DNA from: Citrobacter telavivensis
Lineage (GTDB): Bacteria; Pseudomonadota; Gammaproteobacteria; Enterobacterales; Enterobacteriaceae
Reading direction: 5' to 3'
Length of the DNA: 64,000 bases
Assembly (NCBI GenBank): GCA_009363175.1
Contig: CP045205.1
Coordinates: 4,650,001 to 4,714,000, forward strand
The notes under the pieces are model-generated. The model made no database searches. It was not told the origin of the DNA and saw nothing but the letters and a program-made list of their open reading frames with translations. Of the stretch, positions 56,702 through 64,000 are shown one piece after another (position 1 is the first letter of the stretch; every line of letters begins with the position of its first letter). The position numbers and the translations under genes are program-made.

Positions 56702-57553
56702 TTAAGACTGCTTGGACATCGCAGCAACTTCTGCTGCAAAGTCAGTCTCAACTTTCTCGATGCCTTCGCCCACTTCAAAGCGGATGAAGCCAGTCACGTC
56801 AGCGTTGTGCTCTTTCAGCAACTGACCAACAGACTTGCTCGGCTCCATAACGAAAGGCTGACCAGTCAGAGAAACTTCGCCTGTGAATTTCTTCATGCGG
56901 CCTTCAACCATTTTCTCTGCGATTTCTTTCGGCTTACCAGACTGCATCGCGATGTCCAACTGGACCTGGTATTCTTTTTCTACCACTTCAGCAGACACGT
57001 CTTCCGGCTTAACGAATTCAGGCTTGCTTGCAGCAACGTGCATCGCCAGCTGTTTAACCAGCTCTTCGTCAGCGCCTTTAGCCGCAACCAGAACACCGAT
57101 ACGCGCACCGTGCTGATAGCTACCCAGAACGTCGCCTTCCAGAGAAGCGATACGACGGATGTTGATGTTCTCACCGATTTTCGCAACCAGCGCAACGCGC
57201 TCTTCTTCGAACTGCGCTTTCAGCACTTCAACATCAGTGATTTTGCCCGCCACAGCAGCGTCCAGGACTTTGTCAGCAAATGCCTGGAAACCGCCATCTT
57301 TAGCAACGAAGTCAGTCTGGCAGTTAACTTCCAGAATGAAAGCGATGTTGCCATCGATTTTGGTTTTGATTACGCCGTCAGCAGCAACGTTGCCTGCTTT
57401 TTTCGCTGCTTTGATAGCACCGGACTTACGCATGTTTTCGATTGCCAGCTCGATGTCGCCATTAGCTTCAGTCAGTGCTTTTTTGCAATCCATCATGCCT
57501 GCGCCAGTACGCTCACGCAGCTCTTTTACCAGGGATGCGGTAATTTCAGCCAT
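56702..57553 (-). CDS. tsf: elongation factor Ts
   Basis: EF-Ts exchanges GDP for GTP on EF-Tu. The 283-residue protein has the N-terminal helical domain (LVKELRERTGAGMMDCKKAL) and the conserved TDFV block in CQTDFVAKD. The start MAEITASLV at 57553 is standard; frames extending upstream cross the rpsB-tsf attenuator. Confidence 0.97.
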   Translation of the reverse strand: MAEITASLVKELRERTGAGMMDCKKALTEANGDIELAIENMRKSGAIKAAKKAGNVAADGVIKTKIDGNIAFILEVNCQTDFVAKDGGFQAFADKVLDAAVAGKITDVEVLKAQFEEERVALVAKIGENINIRRIASLEGDVLGSYQHGARIGVLVAAKGADEELVKQLAMHVAASKPEFVKPEDVSAEVVEKEYQVQLDIAMQSGKPKEIAEKMVEGRMKKFTGEVSLTGQPFVMEPSKSVGQLLKEHNADVTGFIRFEVGEGIEKVETDFAAEVAAMSKQS

Positions 57554-57610
57554 TCTAAAATCCTCGGAAGATTTGATCTGCCCGGCGTCAAACCGCACAG
57601 ATTTAAAAGT

Positions 57611-57634
57611 GAAAAAGGGGCCTAAAGGGCCCCT
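57611..57634 (-). terminator. attenuator between rpsB and tsf
   Basis: On the minus strand AGGGGCC, loop CTTTA, GGCCCCT is followed by TTTTC. As in K-12 it should set the ratio of S2 to EF-Ts by partial termination. Confidence 0.8.
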
Positions 57635-57687
57635 AACCAAACGTGATACTACCTGGTTTATAAGGGGGCTCGAACGAGCGTGCCTTA

Positions 57688-58413
57688 TTATTCAGCTTCT
57701 ACGAAGCTTTCTTCCGCCTGGGAAGCCAGATCCTGAGAACGGCCTTCACGAACGGTTGCAGCGACAGCGCCCAGGTACAGGCTAACAGCACGGATGGCGT
57801 CGTCGTTACCCGGGATAACGAAGTCAACACCGTCCGGATCAGAGTTGGTATCAACGATAGCAAATACCGGAATACCCAGGTTGTTTGCTTCTTTGATAGC
57901 AATGTGCTCGTGGTCAGCATCGATAACGAACAGAGCGTCCGGCAGACCGCCCATGTCTTTGATACCGCCCAGGCTGTTTTCCAGTTTCTCAAGCTCACGA
58001 GTACGCATCAGCGCTTCTTTCTTGGTCAGCTTTTCGAAAGTACCGTCCTGAGACTGAGTTTCCAGGTCTTTCAGACGTTTGATGGACTGACGAACGGTTT
58101 TCCAGTTAGTCAGCATACCGCCCAGCCAGCGATGGTTCACGAAGAACTGGTCGCAGCTGTTAGCAGCGTCTTTCACCGCTTCGCTTGCAGCGCGTTTAGT
58201 ACCAACGAAAAGGATTTTACCTTTACGAGAAGCAATCTTGTTCAGTTCAGCCAGAGCGTCGTTGAACATCGGTACAGTTTTCTCAAGGTTGATGATGTGA
58301 ACTTTGTTACGCGCACCGAAGATGAACGGCTTCATTTTCGGGTTCCAGTAACGAGTCTGGTGACCGAAGTGAACACCAGCCTTGAGCATGTCGCGCATGG
58401 AAACAGTTGCCAT
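57688..58413 (-). CDS. rpsB: 30S ribosomal protein S2
   Basis: S2 binds the 30S head near the mRNA exit and is needed for S1 binding. The 241-residue length equals K-12, starting MATVSMRDMLKAGVHFGHQ and ending with an acidic tail. It represses its own operon through the leader just upstream, and is co-transcribed with tsf. Confidence 0.98.
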   Translation of the reverse strand: MATVSMRDMLKAGVHFGHQTRYWNPKMKPFIFGARNKVHIINLEKTVPMFNDALAELNKIASRKGKILFVGTKRAASEAVKDAANSCDQFFVNHRWLGGMLTNWKTVRQSIKRLKDLETQSQDGTFEKLTKKEALMRTRELEKLENSLGGIKDMGGLPDALFVIDADHEHIAIKEANNLGIPVFAIVDTNSDPDGVDFVIPGNDDAIRAVSLYLGAVAATVREGRSQDLASQAEESFVEAE

Positions 58414-58439
58414 GATTAAAACCTCTATAGATAAAAGTT

Positions 58440-58578
58440 GGGGTTATGCCTCCACGTATCCCATATTACCGACCCCAAAGGGCACCCCGGAATATGTGCC
58501 GATACGTGTGTGTTGTTACACAAAGTGAGATTTGTCGCTTCCGTCTATTCTGTGTATACGAAATGAGATCGGAAGTCC
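58440..58578 (-). ncRNA. tff: rpsB leader / t44 (tff) RNA, S2 autoregulatory element
   Basis: The conserved leader lies about 27 bases before rpsB. Outer arms CACGTATC and GATACGTG (58453-58460 with 58501-58508) and an inner CATATT/AATATG pairing enclose a GC-rich region, giving a long structured element. It corresponds to the K-12 tff/t44 RNA and the site of S2 feedback control. End points are approximate. Confidence 0.7.
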
Positions 58579-58585
58579 GGCGCGC

Positions 58586-58615
58586 TTTATACCACAAATA
58601 CGCCACAGACACCAA
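58586..58615 (-). promoter_or_regulatory. rpsB-tsf promoter
   Basis: On the minus strand TTGGTG (58610-58615), 18 bases, TATAAA (58586-58591) is followed by GCGCGCC, a GC-rich discriminator typical of stringently controlled ribosomal promoters. The 405 bases between rpsB and map contain this promoter, the leader, and upstream sequence with a small GC hairpin near 58659-58672; no gene is seen. Confidence 0.7.
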
Positions 58616-58818
58616 TAATTGTTGGTGGTCTGTGCTGAATTGAACGATGCCAGCAGCGGCCCCGGCAGGGGCGGAGTCACTAAGCAGCCAACGCACTTGT
58701 GGCACGAAAGGCGAAGTTCAGAATGATTCTCAATTTGGCAGGGTATACCCCTGGCTGATACCATTGGCAGCACTTACACAATTATTGTCGAAATAACCGA
58801 CACTGATGGACAGAATTC

Positions 58819-59613
58819 ATGGCTATCTCAATCAAGACCCCTGAAGAAATCGAAAAAATGCGCGTCGCGGGCCGTCTGGCCGCGGAAGTGCTGGAGATGA
58901 TCGAACCGTATATCAAACCGGGCGTCAGCACGGGTGAACTGGATCGTATCTGTAATGACTATATCGTCAACGAGCAGCACGCGATCTCCGCCTGTCTCGG
59001 CTATCACGGTTATCCGAAATCCGTCTGCATCTCTATTAATGAAGTGGTGTGTCACGGCATTCCGGATGATGCCAAGCATCTGAAAGACGGCGATATCGTC
59101 AACATCGACGTGACCGTCATCAAAGATGAGTACCACGGTGACACCTCCAAAATGTTTATCGTCGGCAAACCGACCATTCTGGGCGAGCGTCTGTGCCGCG
59201 TCACGCAGGAAAGCCTGTATCTGGCGCTGCGAATGGTAAAACCGGGTATCCGCCTGCGCACCCTCGGCGCGGCAATCCAGAAATATGCGGAAGGCGAAGG
59301 TTTCTCCGTGGTACGTGAATACTGCGGACACGGTATTGGCCGCGGCTTCCACGAAGAGCCGCAGGTGCTGCACTATGATGCGGACGACGGCGGCGTGGTA
59401 CTGCAGCCGGGCATGACCTTTACCATCGAACCGATGCTGAACGCCGGTGATTACCGCATCCGTACCATGAAAGACGGCTGGACGGTCAAAACCAAAGACA
59501 GAAGCTTGTCTGCGCAATACGAGCATACTATTGTGGTAACCGAAAACGGCTGTGAAATTTTGACGTTACGCAAGGATGACACCATCCCGGCGGTACTCAC
59601 GCACGACGTATAA
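58819..59613 (+). CDS. map: methionine aminopeptidase type I
   Basis: MetAP removes the initiator methionine from nascent proteins. The 264-residue length equals K-12. The five metal ligands can be placed: Asp in VNIDVTV, Asp in YHGDTSKMF, His in YCGHGIGRGFHEEP, and Glu in TIEPMLN and YEHTIVV. It diverges from rpsB. Confidence 0.98.
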   Translation: MAISIKTPEEIEKMRVAGRLAAEVLEMIEPYIKPGVSTGELDRICNDYIVNEQHAISACLGYHGYPKSVCISINEVVCHGIPDDAKHLKDGDIVNIDVTVIKDEYHGDTSKMFIVGKPTILGERLCRVTQESLYLALRMVKPGIRLRTLGAAIQKYAEGEGFSVVREYCGHGIGRGFHEEPQVLHYDADDGGVVLQPGMTFTIEPMLNAGDYRIRTMKDGWTVKTKDRSLSAQYEHTIVVTENGCEILTLRKDDTIPAVLTHDV

Positions 59614-59620
59614 CTTTTTT

Positions 59621-59706
59621 GCCTGATGGCGCTCTCGCTTATCAGGCCTACAAATGGCACTATTCCGTAGGCCGGATAAGGCGCTTTCGCCGTATCCGGC
59701 TTTTTT
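59621..59706. repeat. REP/BIME cluster between map and glnD
   Basis: Opposed REP units (GCCTGATGGCGCTCTCGC and its partner GCGCTTTCGCCGTATCCGGC) surround CGTAGGCCGGATAAGG. The last arm runs into TTTTTT and may help end map transcripts. Confidence 0.88.
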
Positions 59707-59721
59707 AATGGGTGGCGCATG

Positions 59722-62394
59722 ATGAATACACTTCCTGAACAGCACGCGAATACCGCACTCCCCACCCTCCCCGGTCAGCCGCAGAATCCGGGTACCTGGT
59801 CTCGCGACGAACTCACCGTCTCCGGAGTCAAAACGCGCATCGACACCTTCCAGCAGTGGTTGGGGGATGCCTTCGACAGTGGGATTTCCGCCGAACAATT
59901 GATTGAAGCCCGTACCGAATTTATCGACCAGTTGCTGCAACGCCTGTGGATCGACGCCGGTTTTGGACAGATTGCCGACCTGGCGCTGGTCGCCGTTGGC
60001 GGATACGGGCGCGGTGAGCTGCATCCGCTTTCCGACATCGACCTGCTCATCCTGAGCCGTAAAAAATTACCGGACGAACAGGCGCAAAAGGTCGGCGAAC
60101 TGCTGACGCTGCTATGGGACGTCAAACTGGAGGTCGGACACAGCGTGCGTACGCTGGAAGAGTGCCTGTTGGAAGGGTTATCGGACCTGACTGTTGCCAC
60201 CAACCTGATTGAAACCCGTTTGTTGATTGGCGACGTGGCCCTTTTTCTGGAGCTGCAAAAGCATATCTTTAGCGAAGGCTTCTGGCCGTCCGATAAGTTT
60301 TACGCCGCCAAAGTGGAAGAGCAGCATCAGCGCCACCAGCGCTATCACGGTACCAGCTATAATCTCGAACCCGATATCAAAAGCAGTCCCGGCGGCCTGC
60401 GCGATATCCATACGCTGCAGTGGGTCGCTCGTCGCCATTTTGGCGCCACCTCGCTCGACGAGATGGTGGGCTTCGGCTTTTTGACCCAGGCAGAGCGCGC
60501 TGAGCTGAACGAATGCCTGCACATTCTGTGGCGTATTCGTTTTGCTCTGCATTTAGTGGTCAGTCGTTACGATAACCGCCTGCTGTTCGATCGCCAGTTG
60601 AGCGTCGCTCAACGCCTGAACTACAGCGGCGAAGGTAACGAACCGGTCGAGCAGATGATGAAGGATTATTTCCGCGTCACCCGCCGCGTTACTGAACTCA
60701 ACCAGATGCTGCTGCAACTGTTTGACGAAGCGATCCTCGCGCTGTCCGCCGACGAGAAACCGCGTCCTATTGATGACGACTTTCAACTGCGCGGCACGCT
60801 AATCGATCTGCGTCAGGACGATCTGTTCATCCGTGAACCGGAAGCGATCCTGCGGATGTTCTATACCATGGTACGCAACAGTGCGATCACCGGGATCTAC
60901 TCCACCACTCTGCGCCATCTGCGCCATGCGCGCCGCCATCTGAATCAGCCGCTGTGCTATATCCCGGAGGCGCGGTCGCTGTTTCTCAGTATGCTGCGTC
61001 ACCCTGGCGCGGTCAGCCGCGGTCTGCTCCCAATGCACCGCCATAGCGTGCTGTGGGCCTACATGCCGCAGTGGTCACGTATTGTTGGGCAGATGCAGTT
61101 TGACCTGTTCCACGCCTACACGGTGGACGAGCACACGATTCGCGTGATGCTGAAGCTGGAAAGTTTTGCCAAAGAAGAGACCCGTCAGCGTCACCCGCTG
61201 TGCGTGGATCTCTGGCCGCGTCTGCGTCAGCCCGAGCTGATTTTTATCGCCGCGCTGTTCCATGATATTGCCAAGGGGCGCGGCGGCGACCACTCGGTGC
61301 TGGGTGCGCAAGACGTGCTCAAATTCGCTGAACTGCATGGTCTGAACTCGCGCGAAACGCAACTGATTGCCTGGCTGGTTCGCCAGCATCTGCTGATGTC
61401 GGTGACCGCTCAGCGCCGGGATATTCAGGATCCCGAAGTCATTAAGCAGTTCGCCGAAGAAGTGCAGACGGAACACCGCCTGCGCTTCCTGGTCTGCCTG
61501 ACGGTAGCGGATATTTGCGCCACCAACGAAACGCTGTGGAACAGCTGGAAGCAAAGCCTGCTACGTGAACTGTACTTCGCCACGGAAAAACAGCTGCGTC
61601 GGGGGATGCAAAACACGCCGGACATGCGCGAGCGCGTGCGTCATCATCAGTTGCAGGCGCTGGCTTTGCTGCGGATGGATAACATTGATGAAGAGGCGCT
61701 GCACCATATCTGGTCGCGCTGTCGCGCCAACTACTTAGTGCGCCACAGCCCAAATCAGCTGGCCTGGCATGCGCGTCATCTGTTGCAGCACAACCTCAGC
61801 GAGCCGTTAATTCTGCTCAGCCCGCAGGCGACGCGCGGCGGGACGGAAATATTCATCTGGAGTCCGGACAGACCGTATCTGTTTGCCGCCGTCTGCGCCG
61901 AGCTGGACCGACGTAATCTGAGCGTCCACGATGCGCAGATTTTTACGACCCGCGACGGAATGGCGATGGATACCTTTATCGTACTGGAACCGGACGGCAG
62001 TCCATTGTCGTCAGACCGACATGAAGCCATCCGCTTTGGACTGGAACAGGCAATCACCCAGCACAGCTGGCAGCCGCCGCAGCCGCGTCGACAGCCGGCA
62101 AAATTGCGCCATTTTACCGTCGATACCGAGGTCACGTTCCTGCCGACACACACCGACCGCAAATCGTTCCTCGAGCTTATCGCGCTCGATCAGCCCGGGC
62201 TGCTGGCGCGGGTCGGGCAAATTTTTGCCGATCTCGGAATTTCGCTTCATGGCGCCCGAATTACAACCATTGGCGAGCGAGTAGAAGATTTATTCATAAT
62301 CGCCACAGCGGACCGGCGTGCGCTTAATAATGAGCTTCAGCAGGAAGTGCATCAACGGTTGACAGAGGCCCTCAATCCAAACGATAAAGGGTAG
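59722..62394 (+). CDS. glnD: bifunctional uridylyltransferase/uridylyl-removing enzyme GlnD
   Basis: GlnD senses glutamine and modifies or demodifies PII proteins, controlling nitrogen assimilation. The 890-residue protein has the nucleotidyltransferase motif GGYGRGELHPLSDIDLL near residue 92, an HD domain for UMP removal (FHDIAKGRGGDHS) and two C-terminal ACT domains that bind glutamine. ATGATG allows starts at 59719 or 59722; I choose the second, which equals the K-12 length. Confidence 0.97.
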   Translation: MNTLPEQHANTALPTLPGQPQNPGTWSRDELTVSGVKTRIDTFQQWLGDAFDSGISAEQLIEARTEFIDQLLQRLWIDAGFGQIADLALVAVGGYGRGELHPLSDIDLLILSRKKLPDEQAQKVGELLTLLWDVKLEVGHSVRTLEECLLEGLSDLTVATNLIETRLLIGDVALFLELQKHIFSEGFWPSDKFYAAKVEEQHQRHQRYHGTSYNLEPDIKSSPGGLRDIHTLQWVARRHFGATSLDEMVGFGFLTQAERAELNECLHILWRIRFALHLVVSRYDNRLLFDRQLSVAQRLNYSGEGNEPVEQMMKDYFRVTRRVTELNQMLLQLFDEAILALSADEKPRPIDDDFQLRGTLIDLRQDDLFIREPEAILRMFYTMVRNSAITGIYSTTLRHLRHARRHLNQPLCYIPEARSLFLSMLRHPGAVSRGLLPMHRHSVLWAYMPQWSRIVGQMQFDLFHAYTVDEHTIRVMLKLESFAKEETRQRHPLCVDLWPRLRQPELIFIAALFHDIAKGRGGDHSVLGAQDVLKFAELHGLNSRETQLIAWLVRQHLLMSVTAQRRDIQDPEVIKQFAEEVQTEHRLRFLVCLTVADICATNETLWNSWKQSLLRELYFATEKQLRRGMQNTPDMRERVRHHQLQALALLRMDNIDEEALHHIWSRCRANYLVRHSPNQLAWHARHLLQHNLSEPLILLSPQATRGGTEIFIWSPDRPYLFAAVCAELDRRNLSVHDAQIFTTRDGMAMDTFIVLEPDGSPLSSDRHEAIRFGLEQAITQHSWQPPQPRRQPAKLRHFTVDTEVTFLPTHTDRKSFLELIALDQPGLLARVGQIFADLGISLHGARITTIGERVEDLFIIATADRRALNNELQQEVHQRLTEALNPNDKG

Positions 62395-62424
62395 TGTGTT
62401 TATTTATAGGGAAAGAGTTTAACA

Positions 62425-63249
62425 ATGCAGCAGTTACAGAACGTTATTGAGACCGCTTTTGAGCGCCGTGCCGACATTACTCCGGCCAATGTGGATACCG
62501 TGACCCGTGAAGCGGTGAATCAGGTGATTTCTCTGCTGGATTCCGGCGTACTGCGCGTGGCAGAAAAGGTAGACGGTCAGTGGGTGACTCACCAGTGGTT
62601 GAAGAAAGCGGTTCTGCTCTCTTTCCGTATCAACGATAACCAGGTGATCGACGGCGCGGAAAGCCGCTACTTCGATAAAGTGCCGATGAAATTCGCGAAC
62701 TACGACGACGCGCGCTTTCAGAAAGAAGGCTTCCGTGTGGTTCCGCCTGCAGCAGTGCGTCAGGGTGCATTTATCGCCCGTAACACCGTGCTGATGCCGT
62801 CTTATGTCAACATCGGCGCTTATGTTGATGAAGGCACGATGGTCGATACCTGGGCAACCGTCGGTTCCTGCGCGCAGATCGGCAAAAACGTTCACCTGTC
62901 CGGCGGCGTCGGCATCGGTGGCGTACTGGAACCGCTGCAGGCGAACCCGACCATTATCGAAGACAACTGCTTCATCGGCGCGCGTTCTGAAGTGGTAGAA
63001 GGCGTGATCGTGGAAGAAGGCTCCGTGATTTCAATGGGCGTTTATATTGGTCAGAGCACCCGTATTTACGACCGTGAAACTGGCGAAGTTCATTATGGCC
63101 GCGTTCCGGCGGGCTCGGTTGTCGTTTCCGGCAACCTGCCGTCGAAAGATGGTAAGTACAGCCTGTACTGTGCGGTGATTGTGAAAAAAGTCGACGCCAA
63201 AACGCGCGGCAAGGTCGGTATCAACGAGTTGTTGCGCACCATCGACTAA
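62425..63249 (+). CDS. dapD: tetrahydrodipicolinate N-succinyltransferase
   Basis: DapD succinylates tetrahydrodipicolinate in lysine and diaminopimelate synthesis. The 274-residue protein has an N-terminal helical domain and a left-handed beta-helix of hexapeptide repeats (GAYVDEGTMVDTWATVGSCA in part: GAYVDEGTMVDTW). It starts 30 bases after glnD and is followed by a strong terminator. Confidence 0.97.
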   Translation: MQQLQNVIETAFERRADITPANVDTVTREAVNQVISLLDSGVLRVAEKVDGQWVTHQWLKKAVLLSFRINDNQVIDGAESRYFDKVPMKFANYDDARFQKEGFRVVPPAAVRQGAFIARNTVLMPSYVNIGAYVDEGTMVDTWATVGSCAQIGKNVHLSGGVGIGGVLEPLQANPTIIEDNCFIGARSEVVEGVIVEEGSVISMGVYIGQSTRIYDRETGEVHYGRVPAGSVVVSGNLPSKDGKYSLYCAVIVKKVDAKTRGKVGINELLRTID

Positions 63250-63259
63250 CGGTGATTTG

Positions 63260-63287
63260 AAAAAGCGGGCTTAGCCCGCTTTTTTTA
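63260..63287 (+). terminator. rho-independent terminator of dapD
   Basis: AAAAGCGGGC, loop TTA, GCCCGCTTTT runs into TTTT and ACAT. Confidence 0.92.
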
Positions 63288-63358
63288 CATCTGCGAGTGG
63301 CAGAAACAGGGCTTTTCGTTAATTATTCAATAGTTATAGTGAGCTTAAGGGTACCGCT

Positions 63359-63745
63359 ATGTATGACAATCTGAAAAGTCTGGGCATTACTAATCCTGAA
63401 GAAATCGATCGTTACAGCCTGCGGCAAGAAGCCAACAACGATATCCTGAAAATCTATTTTCAGAAGGATAAAGGTGAATTCTTTGCCAAAAGCGTGAAGT
63501 TTAAATACCCCCGCCAACGCAAAACCGTGGTCGCCGATGGTATCGGTCAGGGATACAAAGAGGTGCAGGAGATCAGTCCTAACCTGCGCTACGTGATCGA
63601 CGAACTCGATCAAATTTGCCAGCGCGATCGCACTGAAGTGGATCTGAAACGCAAGATCCTTGATGACTTACGCCATCTGGAAAGCGTGGTGGCGAATAAA
63701 ATCACCGAGATCGAAGCCGATCTGGAAAAACTGACGCGTAAATAA
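63359..63745 (+). CDS. yaeH: conserved protein YaeH (UPF0325)
   Basis: This 128-residue cytoplasmic protein matches K-12 YaeH, of unknown function. It is rich in charged residues, with a predicted helical C-terminal half (DLRHLESVVANKITEIEADLEK). The start MYDNLKSLGITNPEE is standard. It stands alone between the dapD terminator and a REP cluster. Confidence 0.93.
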   Translation: MYDNLKSLGITNPEEIDRYSLRQEANNDILKIYFQKDKGEFFAKSVKFKYPRQRKTVVADGIGQGYKEVQEISPNLRYVIDELDQICQRDRTEVDLKRKILDDLRHLESVVANKITEIEADLEKLTRK

Positions 63746-63756
63746 GCCGTTTGTTG

Positions 63757-63866
63757 CCGGATGGCGGCGTCATACGCCTTATCCGGCCTACAGGTGCATC
63801 CTCATACACCTTATCCAGCCTACAGGTTCATCCTCGTAGGCCTGATAAGCGTAGCGCCATCAGGCA
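63757..63866. repeat. REP/BIME cluster between yaeH and cdaR
   Basis: Three REP-like units (GCCGGATGGCGGCGTC, CTTATCCGGCCTACAGG, and GCGTAGCGCCATCAGGC) are separated by a repeated CCTACAGGTKCATCCTC-type spacer seen twice. It fills the gap between the convergent genes. Confidence 0.88.
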
Positions 63867-63871
63867 ATTCA

Positions 63872-64000
63872 TCAACGCTGCTCATCCAGTTGCAACGCTA
63901 CGTACAGCAGCAACCGGTCGTCAAAATTCCCTAAATCCAGACCGGTCAATTCTGAGATGCGATTCAGTCGATACTCCAGTGTGTTACGGTGAATAAACAG
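63872..64000 (-). CDS. cdaR: carbohydrate diacid regulator CdaR, C-terminal end (partial)
   Basis: The last 42 codons and the TGA stop of a minus-strand gene run off the window end. The sequence HRNTLEYRLNRISELTGLDL is the C-terminal PucR-type helix-turn-helix of CdaR (SdaR), the activator of galactarate, glucarate and glycerate genes. The location after yaeH agrees with K-12. Confidence 0.9.
   Translation of the reverse strand: MFIHRNTLEYRLNRISELTGLDLGNFDDRLLLYVALQLDEQR

Noticed and set aside
56660..57625. 321-codon open frame opposite tsf
   Set aside because: It has Phe/Asn-rich composition typical of antisense to an abundant-codon gene; tsf explains the region.

Overview
The window is a piece of an enterobacterial chromosome, most likely Citrobacter or a close relative. 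The backbone follows the Escherichia coli K-12 gene order from dnaQ/rnhA through an rrnH-type rRNA operon to dapD and cdaR, with proteins of nearly the same length and sequence. The species cannot be fixed from the sequence alone. The accessory part is a malonate-utilisation region that K-12 lacks.

Positions 1-9871 are the accessory region. They hold the end of a malonate decarboxylase cluster: the acyl-carrier transferase alpha subunit (partial), an unusual fusion of the acyl carrier protein with the beta carboxyltransferase subunit, the gamma subunit, a short adenylate-forming ligase and a 71-residue biotin carrier protein. This gene set resembles the biotin-dependent, sodium-pumping Mad system of Malonomonas more than the biotin-independent Mdc system of Klebsiella. 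Next come an amidase-signature enzyme, a divergent pair of membrane proteins of the DUF5058 type and a trimeric-type porin. The prosthetic-group transferase mdcG closes the region, so amidase, transporter and porin lie inside the malonate cluster. The palindrome GTTAC-N7-GTAAC occurs upstream of the biotin carrier gene and three more times (two of them degenerate) in the amidase/DUF5058 divergent promoter region, which suggests a shared regulator. The working model is uptake and hydrolysis of a malonate amide feeding malonate decarboxylation. The region lies just downstream of tRNA-Asp (aspV), a known insertion hotspot.

Positions 10074-19664 are backbone: aspV, dnaQ/rnhA (divergent), yafS, gloB, mltD, yafE, yafD, an MFS exporter divergent from the LysR gene yafC, dkgB, and aspU. 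Positions 19718-25095 are a complete rRNA operon on the minus strand (P1 and P2 promoters, 16S, tRNA-Glu, 23S, 5S). Its spacer carries tRNA-Glu, where the K-12 operon at this locus has tRNA-Ile and tRNA-Ala.

Positions 25145-36614 hold gmhB, the MetJ-controlled methionine importer metNIQ, rcsF-trmO, proS, yaeF, nlpE, yaeQ-arfB, yaeP-rof, tilS and yaeR. Positions 36680-58413 are a long minus-strand block: ldcC, accA, dnaE, rnhB, lpxB, lpxA, fabZ, lpxD, skp, bamA, rseP, cdsA, uppS, dxr, frr, pyrH, tsf and rpsB. It combines envelope biogenesis, fatty acid and lipid A synthesis, replication and translation. The rpsB leader (t44/tff) separates it from map, glnD, dapD, yaeH and the 3' end of cdaR. 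Three REP/BIME clusters lie in intergenic gaps of this backbone.
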